From Blasia pusilla (Eukaryota; Marchantiophyta; Marchantiopsida; Blasiales), in assembly GCA_050084515.1 (NCBI GenBank), contig CM114273.1:4402001-4466000 (forward strand): a DNA stretch of 64,000 nt, read 5' to 3'. How positions within the stretch are numbered: position 1 is the stretch's first letter; each line of letters opens with the position of its first letter. The translations under genes were made by a program, and so were the position numbers. Below are positions 26,001 through 39,015 of the stretch, piece after piece. A model generated the notes under the pieces. The model did no database searches and was not told the DNA's origin. It was given only the letters and a program-made list of their open reading frames with translations.

Positions 26001-27845
26001 CTAACACTTACATCAGTTTTGACAGCAAAAAATCTTTATTACATGGTGATGGAATAACCATCTAATTTTCCTCATTATCATTAGTTGGTGAAAGCATGTG
26101 GAGCATATTTTGTTTCCTTCACTTGGTGTTCCGGGGCCTCGGGAATTCTAGAGGAGGCCAGCCTCGAATTGTGGGAGGAACTCTATCATAACCTGAGCTC
26201 TCTTTTCAACTCTAGCCCTCTTAGTCTTTTGTCTTTCTTCCATCTTGTCATGGGCATTATGGTCTAGTGCACATTAACTTGTCTTTAGACTCAAGGAGAG
26301 TAGCCTTGAATTCAATCTCTCTTGGTAAGCTTGCACCAAGGTGTTCTTGATGTGCGATTGAGCTTGAGAGCCATTAACTTGAATTTGCTCTAATTCAAGT
26401 GGAGTGTGATCTAGATGATCTCATCCAACTATGGGAGTGGTTTAGTGCACACCATGTCCTACAACCTTTGTGGGTGTTGTAGGAGTTTCAATTCAAGGAG
26501 CGGGGCAAGTCTTCCTAGCAAATGTCTCACGGAAGAGGATGACACTGTAGTGGAGTGTCATCCTGCTCTAGTTGTTGATGCATTGGAGATTAAAAATGAT
26601 AATGCAAGTCACCTGGTTGATTTCTTTGCAGATTAACAAATTGCAAATCATCGTTGTTTGCTGGTTCACCTGCAAATTGGCACGAGAGTGTTGGGATATC
26701 AAACCCAAGCTCCATGATTGCCGAAGATGTAACATTATGTCTCACTAAAGAGGGCATGCATCCTATCCAACTTTTGCTCCAAGGTAAGATGTGATGAGTT
26801 TGGAAGACCACCTCTGATCCGCGTATCTATATAGTTTCTTTTGAAGTTAAGTGAGCACTAAGCAAAGTGGGGAATCCAATATTTTTTTCAAGTGGACTGC
26901 CACTATACCAAAATATCAGTTTGGTTCTTTAACCCAACCTTTCCATTTCCATGCAAGGTGGCAAAATTTTCAGCATCTTTGTGGAAGATGGAGGTTGTGA
27001 CCTCCATCTTTGTTGTTTGCCCGCGAGAACAAAGTTATTCATGACGAGGGCGGGGCCACCCATGTTGGCCCCACTCTCGATTACTCTCACTTTGGATGGA
27101 TTGACTCATTGACTACCACTTTTCCACTAGTGTACAAAAACTGGAGCACTCTAACGGGCACGGGCAACTTCTTTCCAAGCTGAACACCCCAATTTCCCGT
27201 CCCTAAACGGAGAAACTTTTTATTCCCGTCTTCGTCTACCTCACAACGGCTGCGGAAATCAGTAGCCTTAATACCACTAGTATTGCTAGAGAGACCCGTG
27301 AAAGAATCCCTATTTAATATGAATCTCTGCATGATTACAATATTATGGGATGTTGGATATACTGATTTTTGATCGTATTATATGGCTATTAAAATGTACT
27401 GGGATGCCAAGTGAAATGCAGTAGGACAACCCGTTTAAGTTACCCGCTTCTTTTCTTCTTATTTACACTTTTCTTATTACTTCTCATAAATTTATATAAT
27501 TTAAAAAGACTTTTAAGAGAAGAGCTAATTTTTTATTTTAAAAATTAGCTGATTTCTTTCCATTATGCTACTAATATACATGCGCAAAGAGGGTCGGATA
27601 GAGGAGTGGGGACGAAGCAAGAGGGATGGGAAGGAGCTTAAGATTCACATGAACTTAAGTCATGTGAGTAAGATAATTGTTAGGATTACTTTTTATTTTT
27701 TTCTCTTTGTCCCTTTGGCTAAAGGCACGAGTAACCCTCCATACATTTTCCACCCATTTTATTCATACCTCTTAATTTAAAAAAGAAAAAGAAAACAGAC
27801 ATCGTCCTCTCCGGATGCGGTCCCACACGGCGAGAATTCCTTCCT
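26001..27845. other. Anonymous intergenic sequence
   Basis: AT-rich, with only short frames. A 26-bp hairpin (26985-27010) and an A/T tract near 27480-27550 are the only structures noted. Confidence 0.4.
26985..27010. repeat. Short perfect hairpin
   Basis: AAGATGGAGGT pairs with ACCTCCATCTT around a 4-nt loop. Possible RNA stem; no context supports a function. Confidence 0.75.
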
Positions 27846-30800
27846 TCCTATCAATCCGCCGTCCGTATGCAAAGGATCTCTTTCATATTCCCACGCCGTA
27901 AGGCGGCGACTGGGAACTCGGCATTCGAAGTGGACAGGAGCCCTAAGGAGTCGCATAGACAGATGGAAGTTCTCCGATTCATCGATTCAGTCCTTCGTCG
28001 ATCCAGTTCATTGAGCCACCGAAGAGATGCCTCTCCCCCGGAGGATCCCAAGCGAGTACGAAGTGATGCCTCTCCCCCGGAGGATCCGAACGAGTAATGG
28101 GAGGATGGAGCACAGCGTGCGGAGGAATGTGGGGCAGTATTCGTCCTGTTCACACCTCTGGAGCTTTGGATTGATGGCATGGCGTGGCGAAGGAAGGCTC
28201 GGAGAAGGTTTGAGAAGGGGAATTGATCGATTTGACAGGTCGGGATCCGGAGACTATGGCGATGGAAAGCTTCGGTCCAGAGATTCCAACAAAAATTTGG
28301 GATGAACATGAGCATTCAAGAGCAGCCAGAGCTAAGGAGCCGATGCAGAAGGCGTGGTTTTCAAAATTTTGGGACTGCCATCGATTATCGAAGTCAATCG
28401 TCGTTACAAGTATTGTACATGGTCGACCTGTAGGAGAGGTACTTTCCCAAGATTCAATTCGAAGATGGGCTTCATGTCTCCTGTAATTACAACCGGTTGG
28501 AATGTACGGACTCCCACGAATCAGCCATTCTTGCGGCTAATCTCTGCCTATGCCTACATCTCTTGGTGAGGGAGAGTGGAAAACTTTGTTCATGTTCATC
28601 CTAGTGATTGGAGGTCAGGGCTCCAGAGAGTAGAGGAGGCGAGTGAGGCATTTCGCCATCGCCGCCGGAAATGGGCTTGGGAGCACAAGCTGCAACGCAG
28701 TTTTGGTGCCTGTAGATCGATCTCGCCACGAGCGGGTCGAAGAAGATGCCTCAACTCTCTTCTCCACTATCTTCTCGGTGGATAGATACTTCAAGGAAAA
28801 GAAGTGAAATTATGCTGTACAACTCATGATTAATCAGACGATTCGTCATGAAATTCGATCCATCACCCTTCCTGTCGCCGGTCATCGCCGGAGAGATTCG
28901 TTCCTCGAATCGACAAAACGGGTTCTGGAAAATTACTGAATCTAATAGAACCCCCACATGATAAATATCTTTCTCTGCATCCAAAAACCGAAATCGGACA
29001 GAGATACTGTTGTCGACGACGCTGCATTCTACAAATTCTGGAAGTTTCCGGTCTCGACGTTCCAGCAACTGCTAGCGCTTGGCGGTGACGAGCAGACGCG
29101 TGGAGAATCGAGATACGAAAATTCACAGACAAAAATGCTCGACCTGCGTCCGTGGAGCTTCACATCGCCGACCGCATCGGACCGGAAGTAGAGACCGAAG
29201 AGCGCCTCTGATCATTGCCACTCCAGCAGACGCGAGATATCGATGTCGCAAGGGAACAACAAGTGCACGACGCACATAAAAAAGTCGATAAACCGGACAA
29301 ACATGACTGTCCCTATACCTCGATGAATCCAATTCGAAGCTTTCCCGCTCCCCTCGCACCTCTCTCACCACCCGATCCCTCCTCCGTGTACTCCAAGAAC
29401 AACTGCGACCCCCCAATCCTCCGATCCGCTGCGCAGGACGAAGCGCCTCTAGACCTTCCGGACCTCCCCAGAAAGTCCAATCTACCTCAGTAGGAGTACT
29501 CCTCCACAACAAAGCATAGAAAGCAGCACTTCACGAAAGCCTGAACAAGAGCCGAGCCCACTCCCTGTCCAAGACTGCCCTCGGCAGCGTCAGGAGTTCA
29601 ATCTCCGCGACGCAGGAATCGCTCAGAGCCTATGAGCACTGACTGAGCAGAACCACCCGCTAGCTACTAGCTAGGAAACTCTCCGTGTGACGAGAAGAAG
29701 AACTTGTGCACATCCGGTGACGAATTCACTACTACAACTACCACTTCCCCAACAACTCCGCGTCGATTGTCGAGTGCGGTGAGTACGTAAACCGCTACAA
29801 AGCTTTGCTTATGAAGTTTTCGAAAACTGGGAATGCGGAGGAGCGGGCGGGGACGGGCAGCGCCTCGCAAGAAGCCATCCCTGGAGTCGGGAAGTACCGA
29901 CCGTCCGTTCGCCCGTTCCTCCTGGTCGCTGCTCCCAGGGTCCCACGGAGGTCCTTCAACGGTCGGTATTGCCCGCCGCCGGCGGGGATACCGTCCGCTG
30001 GTTCCGGTCCGCCGGTCAGTCGGCGACCGCCGAATCAGCAAGCGCGTCTCCCACGCTCCCTGAGGCGTCCGGAAGGTGAACGTGTTGTGGGACTACACGT
30101 GGCTGCTACGAGTTGGATCCTTCGTCCCGGGACGGGGTCAGTGGAGTGGCCTTCAATTCTCTAGTGATTTTGGGCATCCGGACCATGGCACGATAGACTC
30201 GTCGGAATCGATGGTCCCCGAAGAGTCTCCTCGGCGCGCCAAAACGTTGACGGCAACTTAGACCCTTGTCAGAGATGTTTCACGGGCTTCCTATTGGTGC
30301 ATAAAATAAGGTATACCCTAAAGTCTATGAGACCCGACAATATTTTAATCGTATTTTGTTGTGATGACACACGTTATTTTCATTAACATTGCTTCGTCAC
30401 CTACAGGCGTTTTGTCTCATCACGGCTTCAATTAAAAAGTTTCTCTTACTTATATGGTTTTAATTATTTTTCCCATTTCTTGAATTATTTTATTATATTC
30501 CGGACTGATAGTTATTCGGGCATGGGTAAACTATTTAGCACTTCTTAGTTTTGAAAAACACTTCAAAAAAATTTGAGAAGGGTGGGATTACTAGTCTTTA
30601 AGTCGGAGTTTAATCCCGTGTAAATTTCAAAATCAAAGATTAGTAACCTTTGAGAAAACCTCAAAATTGGAGTTAGATTCGGAATAAATTCCTAAATAAA
30701 ACATTCAAACGAGGGAACCTTAAATAGAGAATATCAAAATTGAGGCCTTAACGAAGAAAATCCACTCAACCTTGAAAAAAATCTCAAAACAGAAAAAAAA

Positions 30801-31770
30801 GCGAGAAAATAAAAAAGGAAAAAAAGAAAAAGAGCCTAAGCGATTCATAGCCTGAGTTAAATCGCACACTAAGACCGGTACTTCAAACATGAATGGACGA
30901 TTAACTGCTGCTAACCACTCTTTCATTCATATAATGTTATCTAAATGCTTTCGTACTAACTCTTTAATACTCTTACTAACTCTTTAATATATGCAAAGGA
31001 ATAATAAGCAGCCACCGCTTCAAGCTATATACACGTGTCGACTTCAGATCCAGTCCAGATACCGCTTCATTCGATTCGTGAGATGGATTGATTGCATCCA
31101 TCATCCTTGATACCATGTAGCGGTTTGCCTTAGATTAGCGTCGATAGCATTGCTCCCATTGTATTCAGAGATATCTGGAGCATATGACAAACATCACTTG
31201 CAACGCTAACGTCTCGCTGCTATGTGCTGGCATGGTGTGAGTGGTCTTCTCGTTAAATAAATACCCTGATTGGTATATTCTCTGAAGGCGGTTGGACGAC
31301 TGGAAACTTCAGGCGTTGAGGGACGGAGACCTTAAACGCGTTCCTTCTAAACCTCGCTAGAGACTTGGCGAAGGCGGGAGATTTTCCGGTGAATAGGTAC
31401 AAGCGAACAGGAACAAGCAACGGGTCTCCACACGAGTAACCAGTTGCAAATACGGGCAAGTTCATGAATTGTCCCGGCAGGATTTGCGGGGCGTCAAATG
31501 ATGGCGTAAGGTTTAATTAAACTATAGTGTGTCTTGCAATCATCCTCTAGAAATGCCTAACTCTACACCTCACGAACGTTTGGCCGACGTGAATTGACGT
31601 GCTAAGGTGTATTCCATTTATCGTATTTCTCAAGTGCTCAAATAGTTAGCCATAACTGAATAATATGTTCCCCTCTAAGTTAACTTGAGAAGCTATTAAC
31701 ACGGGCGAACATATTAAGTTAGATAAGTTATGAGAGCTTATAACTTAGTTAGAGGAAAACTTCGGTTGAG
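27846..31770. other. GC-rich islands and anonymous sequence, coding status unresolved
   Basis: 27.85-28.8 and 28.9-30.25 kb are GC-richer than their surroundings. They contain overlapping open frames on both strands (minus 27851-28315, minus 29123-29512, plus 29805-30164, minus 29667-30041). No domain, intron pattern or strand preference could be established. They may be exons or promoter islands of host genes, or simply base-composition effects. 30.3-31.77 kb is AT-rich without features. Confidence 0.35.
28026..28103. repeat. 39-bp tandem duplication
   Basis: GATGCCTCTCCCCCGGAGGA starts at 28026 and again at 28065, with few differences between units. The period is a multiple of three, which keeps frames open on both strands. 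Confidence 0.85.
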
Positions 31771-32240
31771 GGGCTGAAGCCTCCTCAAACTTATAGATGA
31801 TGACATTTGGGTTAATAATGACTACAATGTAAGAGTTTAGACCCTTACCCCTCCTTTGCTTTAATCCAAGTTAATATTCAGCTTCCACGATCTTCGCATG
31901 ATTGAACTTAAGCTCTAAGTTGAGGGGCTGAAGCTTCCTCCAAGTTATAGATGTTAAGATTTGGGTTAACGATGACTACTTTTAATCAATGTAAGAGTTT
32001 ACACCCTTACCCCTCCTTCACTTTCAATCCGAGCTAATGATCAGATGCCACGATCTTGCCATGATTTAACTTAAGCTCTGATTCGAGGAGCTGAAGCTTC
32101 CTCCAACTTATAGATGGTCATATTTGGGTTAACGATGACTATAGTTGATCGACGTAAGAGTTTAGGCACTTACCCCTCCTTTCCTTTAATCCGAGCTAAT
32201 GATCAGCTAACACGATCTTGCCATGATTTTATTAAAGAGA
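31771..32240. repeat. Tandem repeat, three units of about 153-164 bp
   Basis: Units start GGGCTGAAGC at 31771 and 31924, with a variant at 32088. They share TTTGGGTTAA-GATGACTA, GTAAGAGTTTA, CTTACCCCTCCTT and CACGATCTT-GCATGATT. Divergence between units indicates an old array. Confidence 0.85.
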
Positions 32241-33888
32241 AGGGAAGGTCGATATAGCCGTGGAACCGAGGAAGCTACTCAAGAAGTTAGGCTGGCTTTG
32301 AATGGTGGGTTCCAACGCAGCGATGAGATACGACGAAAGAAGTACAGGGAACCGACGCTGTGCAGTTAGCTGGTAAGACTGCAGTGAGTATCAATGGCAT
32401 AGATCTCTACCATGGACTCCACAGTTAACACGAGGAATGATGATCTATGGTATTCTCGAAGCGAATATGGCCAGCATATGCTATGTTGAGATGAGAGGAC
32501 AGGTTCAGTGGGTCAACAAGCTTGACCAGCCCTCAGCATCTTTGCTCGAGAGTTGTTGGGATCTATCACGCTGTAATGTGTGTGATGTATTTTTTCCTCT
32601 CGAGCTGGATTTCCTGAAGAGCGTAGGTACGATTAAGACGTAGCGTTGCTCTCCCGGACCGCCAGCGTCGGCAAGACGTTTACAGAGGTAGTCCGATTTC
32701 GTGGGTCCTAGCATTGTTACCGTACGTTCGAGCGATTTCCGTATTAGAATCTATCATCAGATCTAAGAATGATGGAGCGACGGGATACAATATTCGAGGA
32801 CACTCATGGGCGAGCTGTCGGTTGCATTTGTAGATTGAGGGCTTATTCTGGGCACTGCTTTGCAAGATCCCCATCTCTTAGACGATCGCAGGAATGGGGA
32901 TGATGTGAGAATCAGATACGTTGGACGCACTACAATCGAACTGCACCATGTATCTCAGACACTAGGTCCTAAACATATTGTTTGGACTCTCTGGAGTCAT
33001 GGATTTGTCAAATAACTTCTGGCCCCTGGTTCTATGCTCTGAACAAGGGACGTCTGGTTGCAGCAAGGGACGTCTTGTTGCAGCAATAGACGCACCATTT
33101 TTCATAAGTGGGATCGATAGCAAGGAATGGACGTGGTGCACTTGGGTAATTAACGGATGGACGGAATTCTTTGAAGGATTCTGACCTAGGGTAGAATTTG
33201 ATCAGCCAATCTGTGCTCTTCTATCTTCAGTGGCGTCTGACTAGAGTCAGCCTTCACCTAGACACGATCAATTTGCAGGTTAACCTCAAATTTTTTGAGG
33301 TTTGATTGGAGGAATATTTATAAACAATAGGTACGCCCATTCCTCTAACAACAGAGTCGTTCTTGAGAATTACATGAAACATAAAGCAGGGTTTTTAAAC
33401 TTCTAGACGTTGTCTTTTCACCATGAAATGACACAATCAATGAGTGAGGCCATGAATATACGGGAAAATTCCTTCACTAGGATGACCGTTAGAGAAAAGT
33501 CCATCACGAAAATGACTATTGGAGAAACTCCCCTGGCTCCAAGGGAGTTTCACCAAGAGTGCAATATCAAATATTAATCAACATTACCACAATTTTGTGA
33601 GAAAAACGATGCACAAAGATGCCAAACCAGCATAGATTCGATCATTTTATCGCATGGAAGGGACTTTTTTTAGCCTATTGGAGGGCCCTCCCATGAATGA
33701 TTATCACGATTTTTGGATTCTCCATGAGGCGGAGATCAAGGCATGGAGACTATTTTGGTTGCTAGGATATGTGTCCCTCATACGTGCAACATGCGATCTA
33801 TGATGTGGCGGATGTAGTAGCACCCACTAACCGCACGAAAGAGACTCTTGGGGGAGTTGTCGACTTGAGTCTTGCGAGTGTAACCAGC
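32241..33888. other. Anonymous intergenic sequence
   Basis: No recognisable coding sequence. Frames at plus 32437-32643 and plus 32978-33184 are short and unsupported. The sequence leads into the decayed gypsy gag that begins near 33.9 kb. Confidence 0.4.
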
Positions 33889-33936
33889 TAAGTACCACCT
33901 GTGTTCAACCCGTTGGTTGAACACAGGTGGTACTTA
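33889..33936. repeat. Perfect inverted repeat, 22-bp arms, 4-nt loop
   Basis: TAAGTACCACCTGTG...AACC is followed by CGTT and then its exact complement. It lies where homology to Gag begins, so it may mark a rearrangement breakpoint that inverted and duplicated the start of the gag fragment. Confidence 0.9.
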
Positions 33937-34560
33937 GAGAGTTGGAGAGGAACTATCAAGGGGTGAGGACCGACAAGCTCAAGTTGATTCATGAGTTTCA
34001 GCTGAGAGCGGGAGATAGTATTCGAGAGGCCTATGCACGGCTCCGACTCACAAAGTGACTCGAGGGTGTGGTGGAGGCACAATTGGTTCAGATCTAGTAT
34101 GTGATGCTAGACCACAAGTTATGGATGAGAGTGCAGGATGCAACTCTCTTACATGTTTGGTTCCCTACTCTCAAGTCTGTACTTTTGTTGCTAGAGCTGC
34201 TTGAGCTCAAAATACTTGAGGAGAGATTTTTACGATAAGCGCATCATCTTTGAGGGAGACGACATGAATGACGGTTTCTCCATCAGTGCCCTAGGCACTA
34301 CTCGAAATAGAGTCATGGGATTGAGGGCTATAGGAGGATACCGGGAGCCAAAACCACGACTAGTTGATCATACCGGGCAAATGAGCTCAGGTATTTCTTG
34401 TTGGACGTGTGGAGGATTACATCGTCAGCGAGATTGTAGAAAATAGAGTGGAGTGCAGGCATCACCATGAGCTACATATGAGGCGGCCCGGGGGAGGCCA
34501 CCCTTACCTCAATGTGATCATTGCCAAAGATATGGGCACACACTTGAGAGATGTTTGAGC
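33915..34560 (+). pseudogene. gag: Ty3/gypsy Gag and zinc-knuckle remnant (plus-strand element)
   Basis: Translation in shifting frames gives a capsid-like helix segment (TDKLKLIHEFQLRAGDSIRE, about 33970-34050). It is followed by two zinc knuckles: CWTCGGLHRQRDC (about 34399-34440) and CDHCQRYGHTLERC (about 34510-34552), the second a canonical CX2CX4HX4C. In-frame stops (for example TGA after LRLTK near 34057 and TAG near 34446) show that it is dead. The two-knuckle layout matches the minus-strand element at 50.2-50.9 kb, so both belong to one family. Gag packages the retroelement RNA. Confidence 0.7.
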
Positions 34561-35429
34561 TCCACCCGAGCTGCACCTAGAGGGAGGTTGAGGACCTGAA
34601 GGTAGCAGAGGAAGAGGTGTAGGAGATCGAGGACGTGGTGGAGGCAGGACCCCACCACAAGCCAAAGCGAGTGCAGCTCTTGCATTTGAGGTTTGACGAG
34701 GATTTCTTAGTTGGAGCAACGCCTTCACGTTATGACGGCCCAGTAGGCATCTCCAGGTGCATGGGCGCGTCAACTTCTGGAATAGCTCAGGCCGAGGATA
34801 TGGCGGGAGATCTAAGAGGTATGGGATTTTTGTGCAACTTTGCATAGGTGGATACAGATCGGTGGTTACGAGAGGCGTAATGAGAGCTTCACCACGAGGA
34901 TCCGATGTGAGTTCGATCCTAGAGGGGAGAAGCTTTGAGCTAGACTTCCCTAGTCTTTTACATTGCTAGAGGCTCTACAGCACCCCATTGATGGTCCCTA
35001 GAAAGCCTTTGAGGAGTGTTATTATCAGTAGATGCCAATGTTGATAGAGGAGCGTACATCTACCAGGCCTATGCAACATTCGGCACGGCCTAATCTTGCA
35101 CGTTACAAGAGATGCCAATGGCTTTGTGTAGCATCCCATTATTTACGGTCAGAGATTTTTTTGACATGTGGAGGTCAACCAGATGACGTTTTCGGTTGGC
35201 GGCGGCGCCCTATGAGAGCCATGAGTTTGGTTCTTCTAGTGTTGAGACCCATAGGAGATGTGGCAGACGTACCCTTGGAGTAGGTACTCGGGACAAGGGC
35301 CACAGAGAGTTGGCATGCCATAGCGGCTAGAGTGGCGAGTTGCCAACTAGACCTCACGATAGAGCATGCAGCCGTCTCACTAGGAGTTGTTGTCTTGGAC
35401 AACCGAGATGGAGTTTTCAACTGGTTGGT

Positions 35430-35570
35430 TGTCCGAGTCGTGTATTGACCGCAAAGAGTGCTATTTAATTTAGGAGCAAAACCCTTATGTTGGGGAAGGC
35501 GGCATGTATAGCGATAGGATTGCAAAAGTGTGAGATCATTTGTGACTCATGATGAGATTGTAGTGAGGAT
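35430..35570 (+). pseudogene. Ty3/gypsy aspartic protease remnant
   Basis: One frame reads LFNLGAKPLCWGRR, which aligns with VVLDSGAQPLMLGKAA at 49.4-49.5 kb. The catalytic D-S-G triad has become N-L-G here, so the protease is inactive. The flanking frame is broken. Protease normally matures Gag and Pol. No reverse transcriptase is recognisable between this point and the integrase at 36.24 kb, so the element carries an internal deletion or very heavy decay. Confidence 0.55.
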
Positions 35571-36235
35571 TGGCCCGATCATCTTGCATATAGTGCGATG
35601 GTGCGGACGCAAGTGGTTGTGAGATCGCCAAGTCTAATGATGTTTTGGTAGGGGCTATCGTATTGTATCCTCTACGGTTCACACTTGACTTTTAGGAGGA
35701 GACATCCTCTTGTCGACAGGTTGGCTTTTCGAGCCAATCGTGGTCTGTAGTAGTATCTGAGGGAGACTTGATGGTTCACTTTGAGGATCGACCATAGCGA
35801 TTTGCTTATTGTTACACATTATGTTGGCCTAGAGATTTAGTGGAGGGGAACACCGATGTAGAGGATATTCTGTAAAGGATAGTCTTGAGGAGTGGCATGC
35901 AATGACAAGCGTGACTTCATCTGTTGGCGACACTTCTTCAACTTTATGAGGGACGAGCCTCGATTTGCAGAGGAGAGCAGTCGAACTCGTGAGGCAAGCG
36001 TGGAGCCTATGCTCTAGACCGAGACGGGACAGAATTACCACATGCTCTAGGAGTGGAGACATTGACACCATTGGACACCACACCCATTGTATGTTAGTAT
36101 CCTAAAGAGGGTGTATGTATACTAGATCTCTTTGGAGGGATTAGTATAGCGTTGGTTGCAGTGTTGGAGGTCTTGTAACTTGAGCCTATGTAACGGAAAT
36201 TGTCAAAACACCTACTCTACGTATTTCTTGATTCA

Positions 36236-37215
36236 AATTCAGTATTGGTGGCGTGGTGTGCAGAGTGATGTTCATCAGTTTGTAGCCAGATACATTGTAT
36301 ATGATAGGGTGTGGGCATCGTTCAATGATCCGACATGTCACAACTTTTAGGAGAGACCAGCAAGATCTAGTAAAGCGCCTTTTGAGATACTAGAGGAGAG
36401 CCTCAAGAGGTCGAGGATGACTTCTGAGGCCTCGGGTAACTGGAGAGAGCAGGTTTCTCCTTCATTTTGGCTCATTTGGAGCCATATAGAGAACCTTACT
36501 ATTTTGGGAAAGTTTTTATGTGGAGTATAGTTGACTTTCCACCTTGGGAAGTGGTCTTTGACTCGCTACAATAGGTCAAGAGCCAAGGAGATGACCTCCG
36601 AGCATAGGTTTCCGCGAGAGAGTTCGGGAGAGGGAAGGAGGTATACCTCCGAGACAGAGAGAGCTTGAGAGCTCATTCTCTCTTTGTTGAACCTCTTGGC
36701 ATGAGGCGGCGTGAGCTATGGCCTTCCTTGCCTTGTATCTCAGTAACCGAGCCTCTTATTAAGAGAGTGGGTTTGGTTTGATATGAGAGAGAGTGCATAT
36801 CATGAAGAGTTTGATGTGAGTTGTTGATATGAGATTTCATTGATTTAAATGGAGATATTTTGGTATTTCGCCTCGTTGTTTGGATGCCATAAGTTAGTAT
36901 GGGATTGTGCGTGTTTGTGTGTATGCATGATTGACATCGATGTATATTGTGTAGCGATGTGTATCGCATGACAAATATCACACTTGCATCCTTTACCGAT
37001 CATGGGATTAGGGTATCACGGAGTTTAGACTTTGCAGGGCCTTTATCATTCACGGGACGCCATAGTCGGTACGTGTTGGTCATGGTGGAGCACTTCTCCA
37101 AGTTGATTGAGTTGGTGGCATTTCCGGATAGGTCAAGTGAGGGAGCGGCTTATGCATTTCTTGATAGAGTGCTTATGCAATTTGGCACAACAAGATACTT
37201 TTCCTCCTCCAACGT
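36236..37215 (+). pseudogene. Ty3/gypsy integrase remnant (zinc-binding region and core)
   Basis: Near 36243 a frame reads YWWRGVQSDVHQFVARYIVY then DRVWASF, equivalent to the linker between the integrase HHCC finger and the core; the expected Cys pair is degraded. From about 36990 another frame reads SLDFAGPLSFTGRHSRYVLV then MVEHFSKLIELVAFPDRSS, the start of the DDE core including the first catalytic Asp. The core stops at about 37210, where minus-strand RNase H sequence begins. Extra sequence between the two parts (about 36350-36940) indicates an insertion. Integrase joins retroelement cDNA to the genome; this copy cannot. Confidence 0.75.
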
Positions 37216-38150
37216 TGATTGAGGGACTAGCGTAAGTCACCACGAACTCTCTACCCTCATCTTCATGTTGGGTAAGCACGATTCCAAGCCCCAACATGCT
37301 CCAATTGGTATGCAACTAGAAAGGACGTCTCCTGATCGGTCTCCTTAATGTAGGTACGGACGTCAATTGATCCTTGAGCAACTGAAATGCTCTCTCCTTC
37401 TTATCCCCCTAGTGCCACTCTTGATCCATCTTGGTCGGCGGCTCCGCAATCGAACTGAAACCCTTGACGTATTGTCGATAGAAGTTCACCAATCCCAAGA
37501 ATGCACAAACTCAACTCACATCCGTAGGACGTGGAATGCGTGAAATAGCCTCTACCTTTGTCTGCTGCACACCAAGGCCTCCTAGGTATATTGTATGACC
37601 CATATACTCAATCTGGTTGTAAAAGAACTTGCACTTGCCTAGATGTAGCTTTAGCCTATCTAACTACAATCGTAAAAATACCCCCTCCAGATGTCGCTCA
37701 TGCTCCTCAACCGTGACGCTAAAGATTACGATGTAATGAATATAATACCTAGCAAAATCCACACCTCCAAAGATCCTATCCATGATCCTCATAAACTCAG
37801 CTTGGGCGTTCTTTAACCCAAATGGTAAGAACCGCCACTAATACAAGCAATCCTTCTCGTGAGGATCGATGCCCGAAAATGGCATCTTCAGCCTGTCCTC
37901 CAATCTGATAGATAGTTGATGGTATCCGGCTTGAAGATCAAATGAACTGAAGACCTTTGCATGTCCAATAGCATCAAAGATCTCCTCAAGGATGGATATG
38001 GCATACCTATCCGACTTTGTATCGCCGATTGATAGGTCGATAATCTCCACACATCCGCCTATCCGTCTAGTTTCCATGCACATCCTTCTTGGCATGCATG
38101 ACAATGGTAGATGCATACTCTCCATGCGACATCTTCATTAGTCGTGCTCC
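37216..38150 (-). pseudogene. Ty3/gypsy reverse transcriptase and RNase H remnant
   Basis: Reading right to left: KSDRYAISILEEIFDAIGHA then KVFSSFDLQAGYHQLSI (38040-37900), the RT palm with its first catalytic Asp; WRFLPFGLKNAQAEFMRIMD (about 37840-37780); the active-site loop, where YIDD is replaced by YIHY (about 37740); FLGLVNFYRQYVKGFSSIAE (about 37500-37440); and the RNase H start NWSMLGLGIVLTQHEDEGRE (37310-37250). Several stops and shifts plus the missing Asp pair make it inactive. It continues the minus-strand element whose gag and protease lie beyond the MULE insertions. RNase H ends abruptly against the oppositely oriented integrase fragment. Confidence 0.85.
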
Positions 38151-38699
38151 AACCAAGTCTTGGCTCCTACTCTGAATCAGAGCCCTCTCCATGTCACTGT
38201 ATCTCTAGGATCGTCGGAAGATCGGCTTGTCACTCGACAACTCAATAGGGATCCCTGGACACTTCAGCGTACCCAAATCATGCATACTAAATGCAAAACA
38301 ACTCTTATAACTCCTGAGGAATTGATGTATCCGGCGTCAACTTAGGGCCCATATCTAGCTCCTAAGTCTCCATCGTGACTATGGTAGGACTCTTCGGCAC
38401 CGGTGTCGGTGGTTGTTATGGTGCAAGCCCCACTCGGACAATAGAACTCAACTGCTCCCATGCATCCAAATGCAAACTCTGATCTCCTCCACATGTAATA
38501 CCCTGAACCACGCTGGATGTTGTGGTTATCATCTTCTATTCTAGTGTACCTACAAAACATCCCAAGATATCCAAGGGTGTCTCTCTCGATCACCCCTGGT
38601 GTGTCGATCTCCTCGAATCTTGCCCCCAGCCATTACCTCAACTATCTCGGTAGGCATGGGGCTCACCACTGCAACAATTATGATCTATCGCAGCCTCAA
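38151..38699 (-). pseudogene. Linker between methyltransferase and reverse transcriptase
   Basis: Minus-strand sequence between methyltransferase motif X (about 38745) and the first recognisable RT motif. It translates with stops and frameshifts into Pro/Ser/Thr-rich fragments without a domain I recognise. By position it is polyprotein linker. Confidence 0.45.
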
Positions 38700-39015
38700 A
38701 CGACACTGCTCACCTACTCCTAAGCTGAAAATCCATATCAAGAAATTTAGATTCATCGCCTAACCCAAGACATGACCTCGTGACGCCTCTAATAGTGTCG
38801 GTATTGCTGTCACTCCTGTGGAGAATCCCATTGCTCGCTCTCGATCATCAACGTTGGGTTCCACCAACCGCTAAACCTGGTCATGAGAGACCAAGCTAGG
38901 CCCGGCCTCCTTGAATGCACAGGAAGCGGGAAAACTTACCAATGTGGGAAAGACTACTTGTGGCATGCCAATCCTGTTGACCATAGTGAACGGAGGTCGA
39001 TCATCATCAAACATG

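Noticed and set aside
27851-28315. 154-codon minus-strand frame with repeated GSSGGEASLR
   Set aside because: The repeat peptide comes from a 39-bp DNA duplication, and the opposite strand is equally open.
29667-30164. Overlapping 124- and 119-codon frames on opposite strands
   Set aside because: GC-rich island; Arg/Pro/Ser-rich translations typical of non-coding GC DNA.
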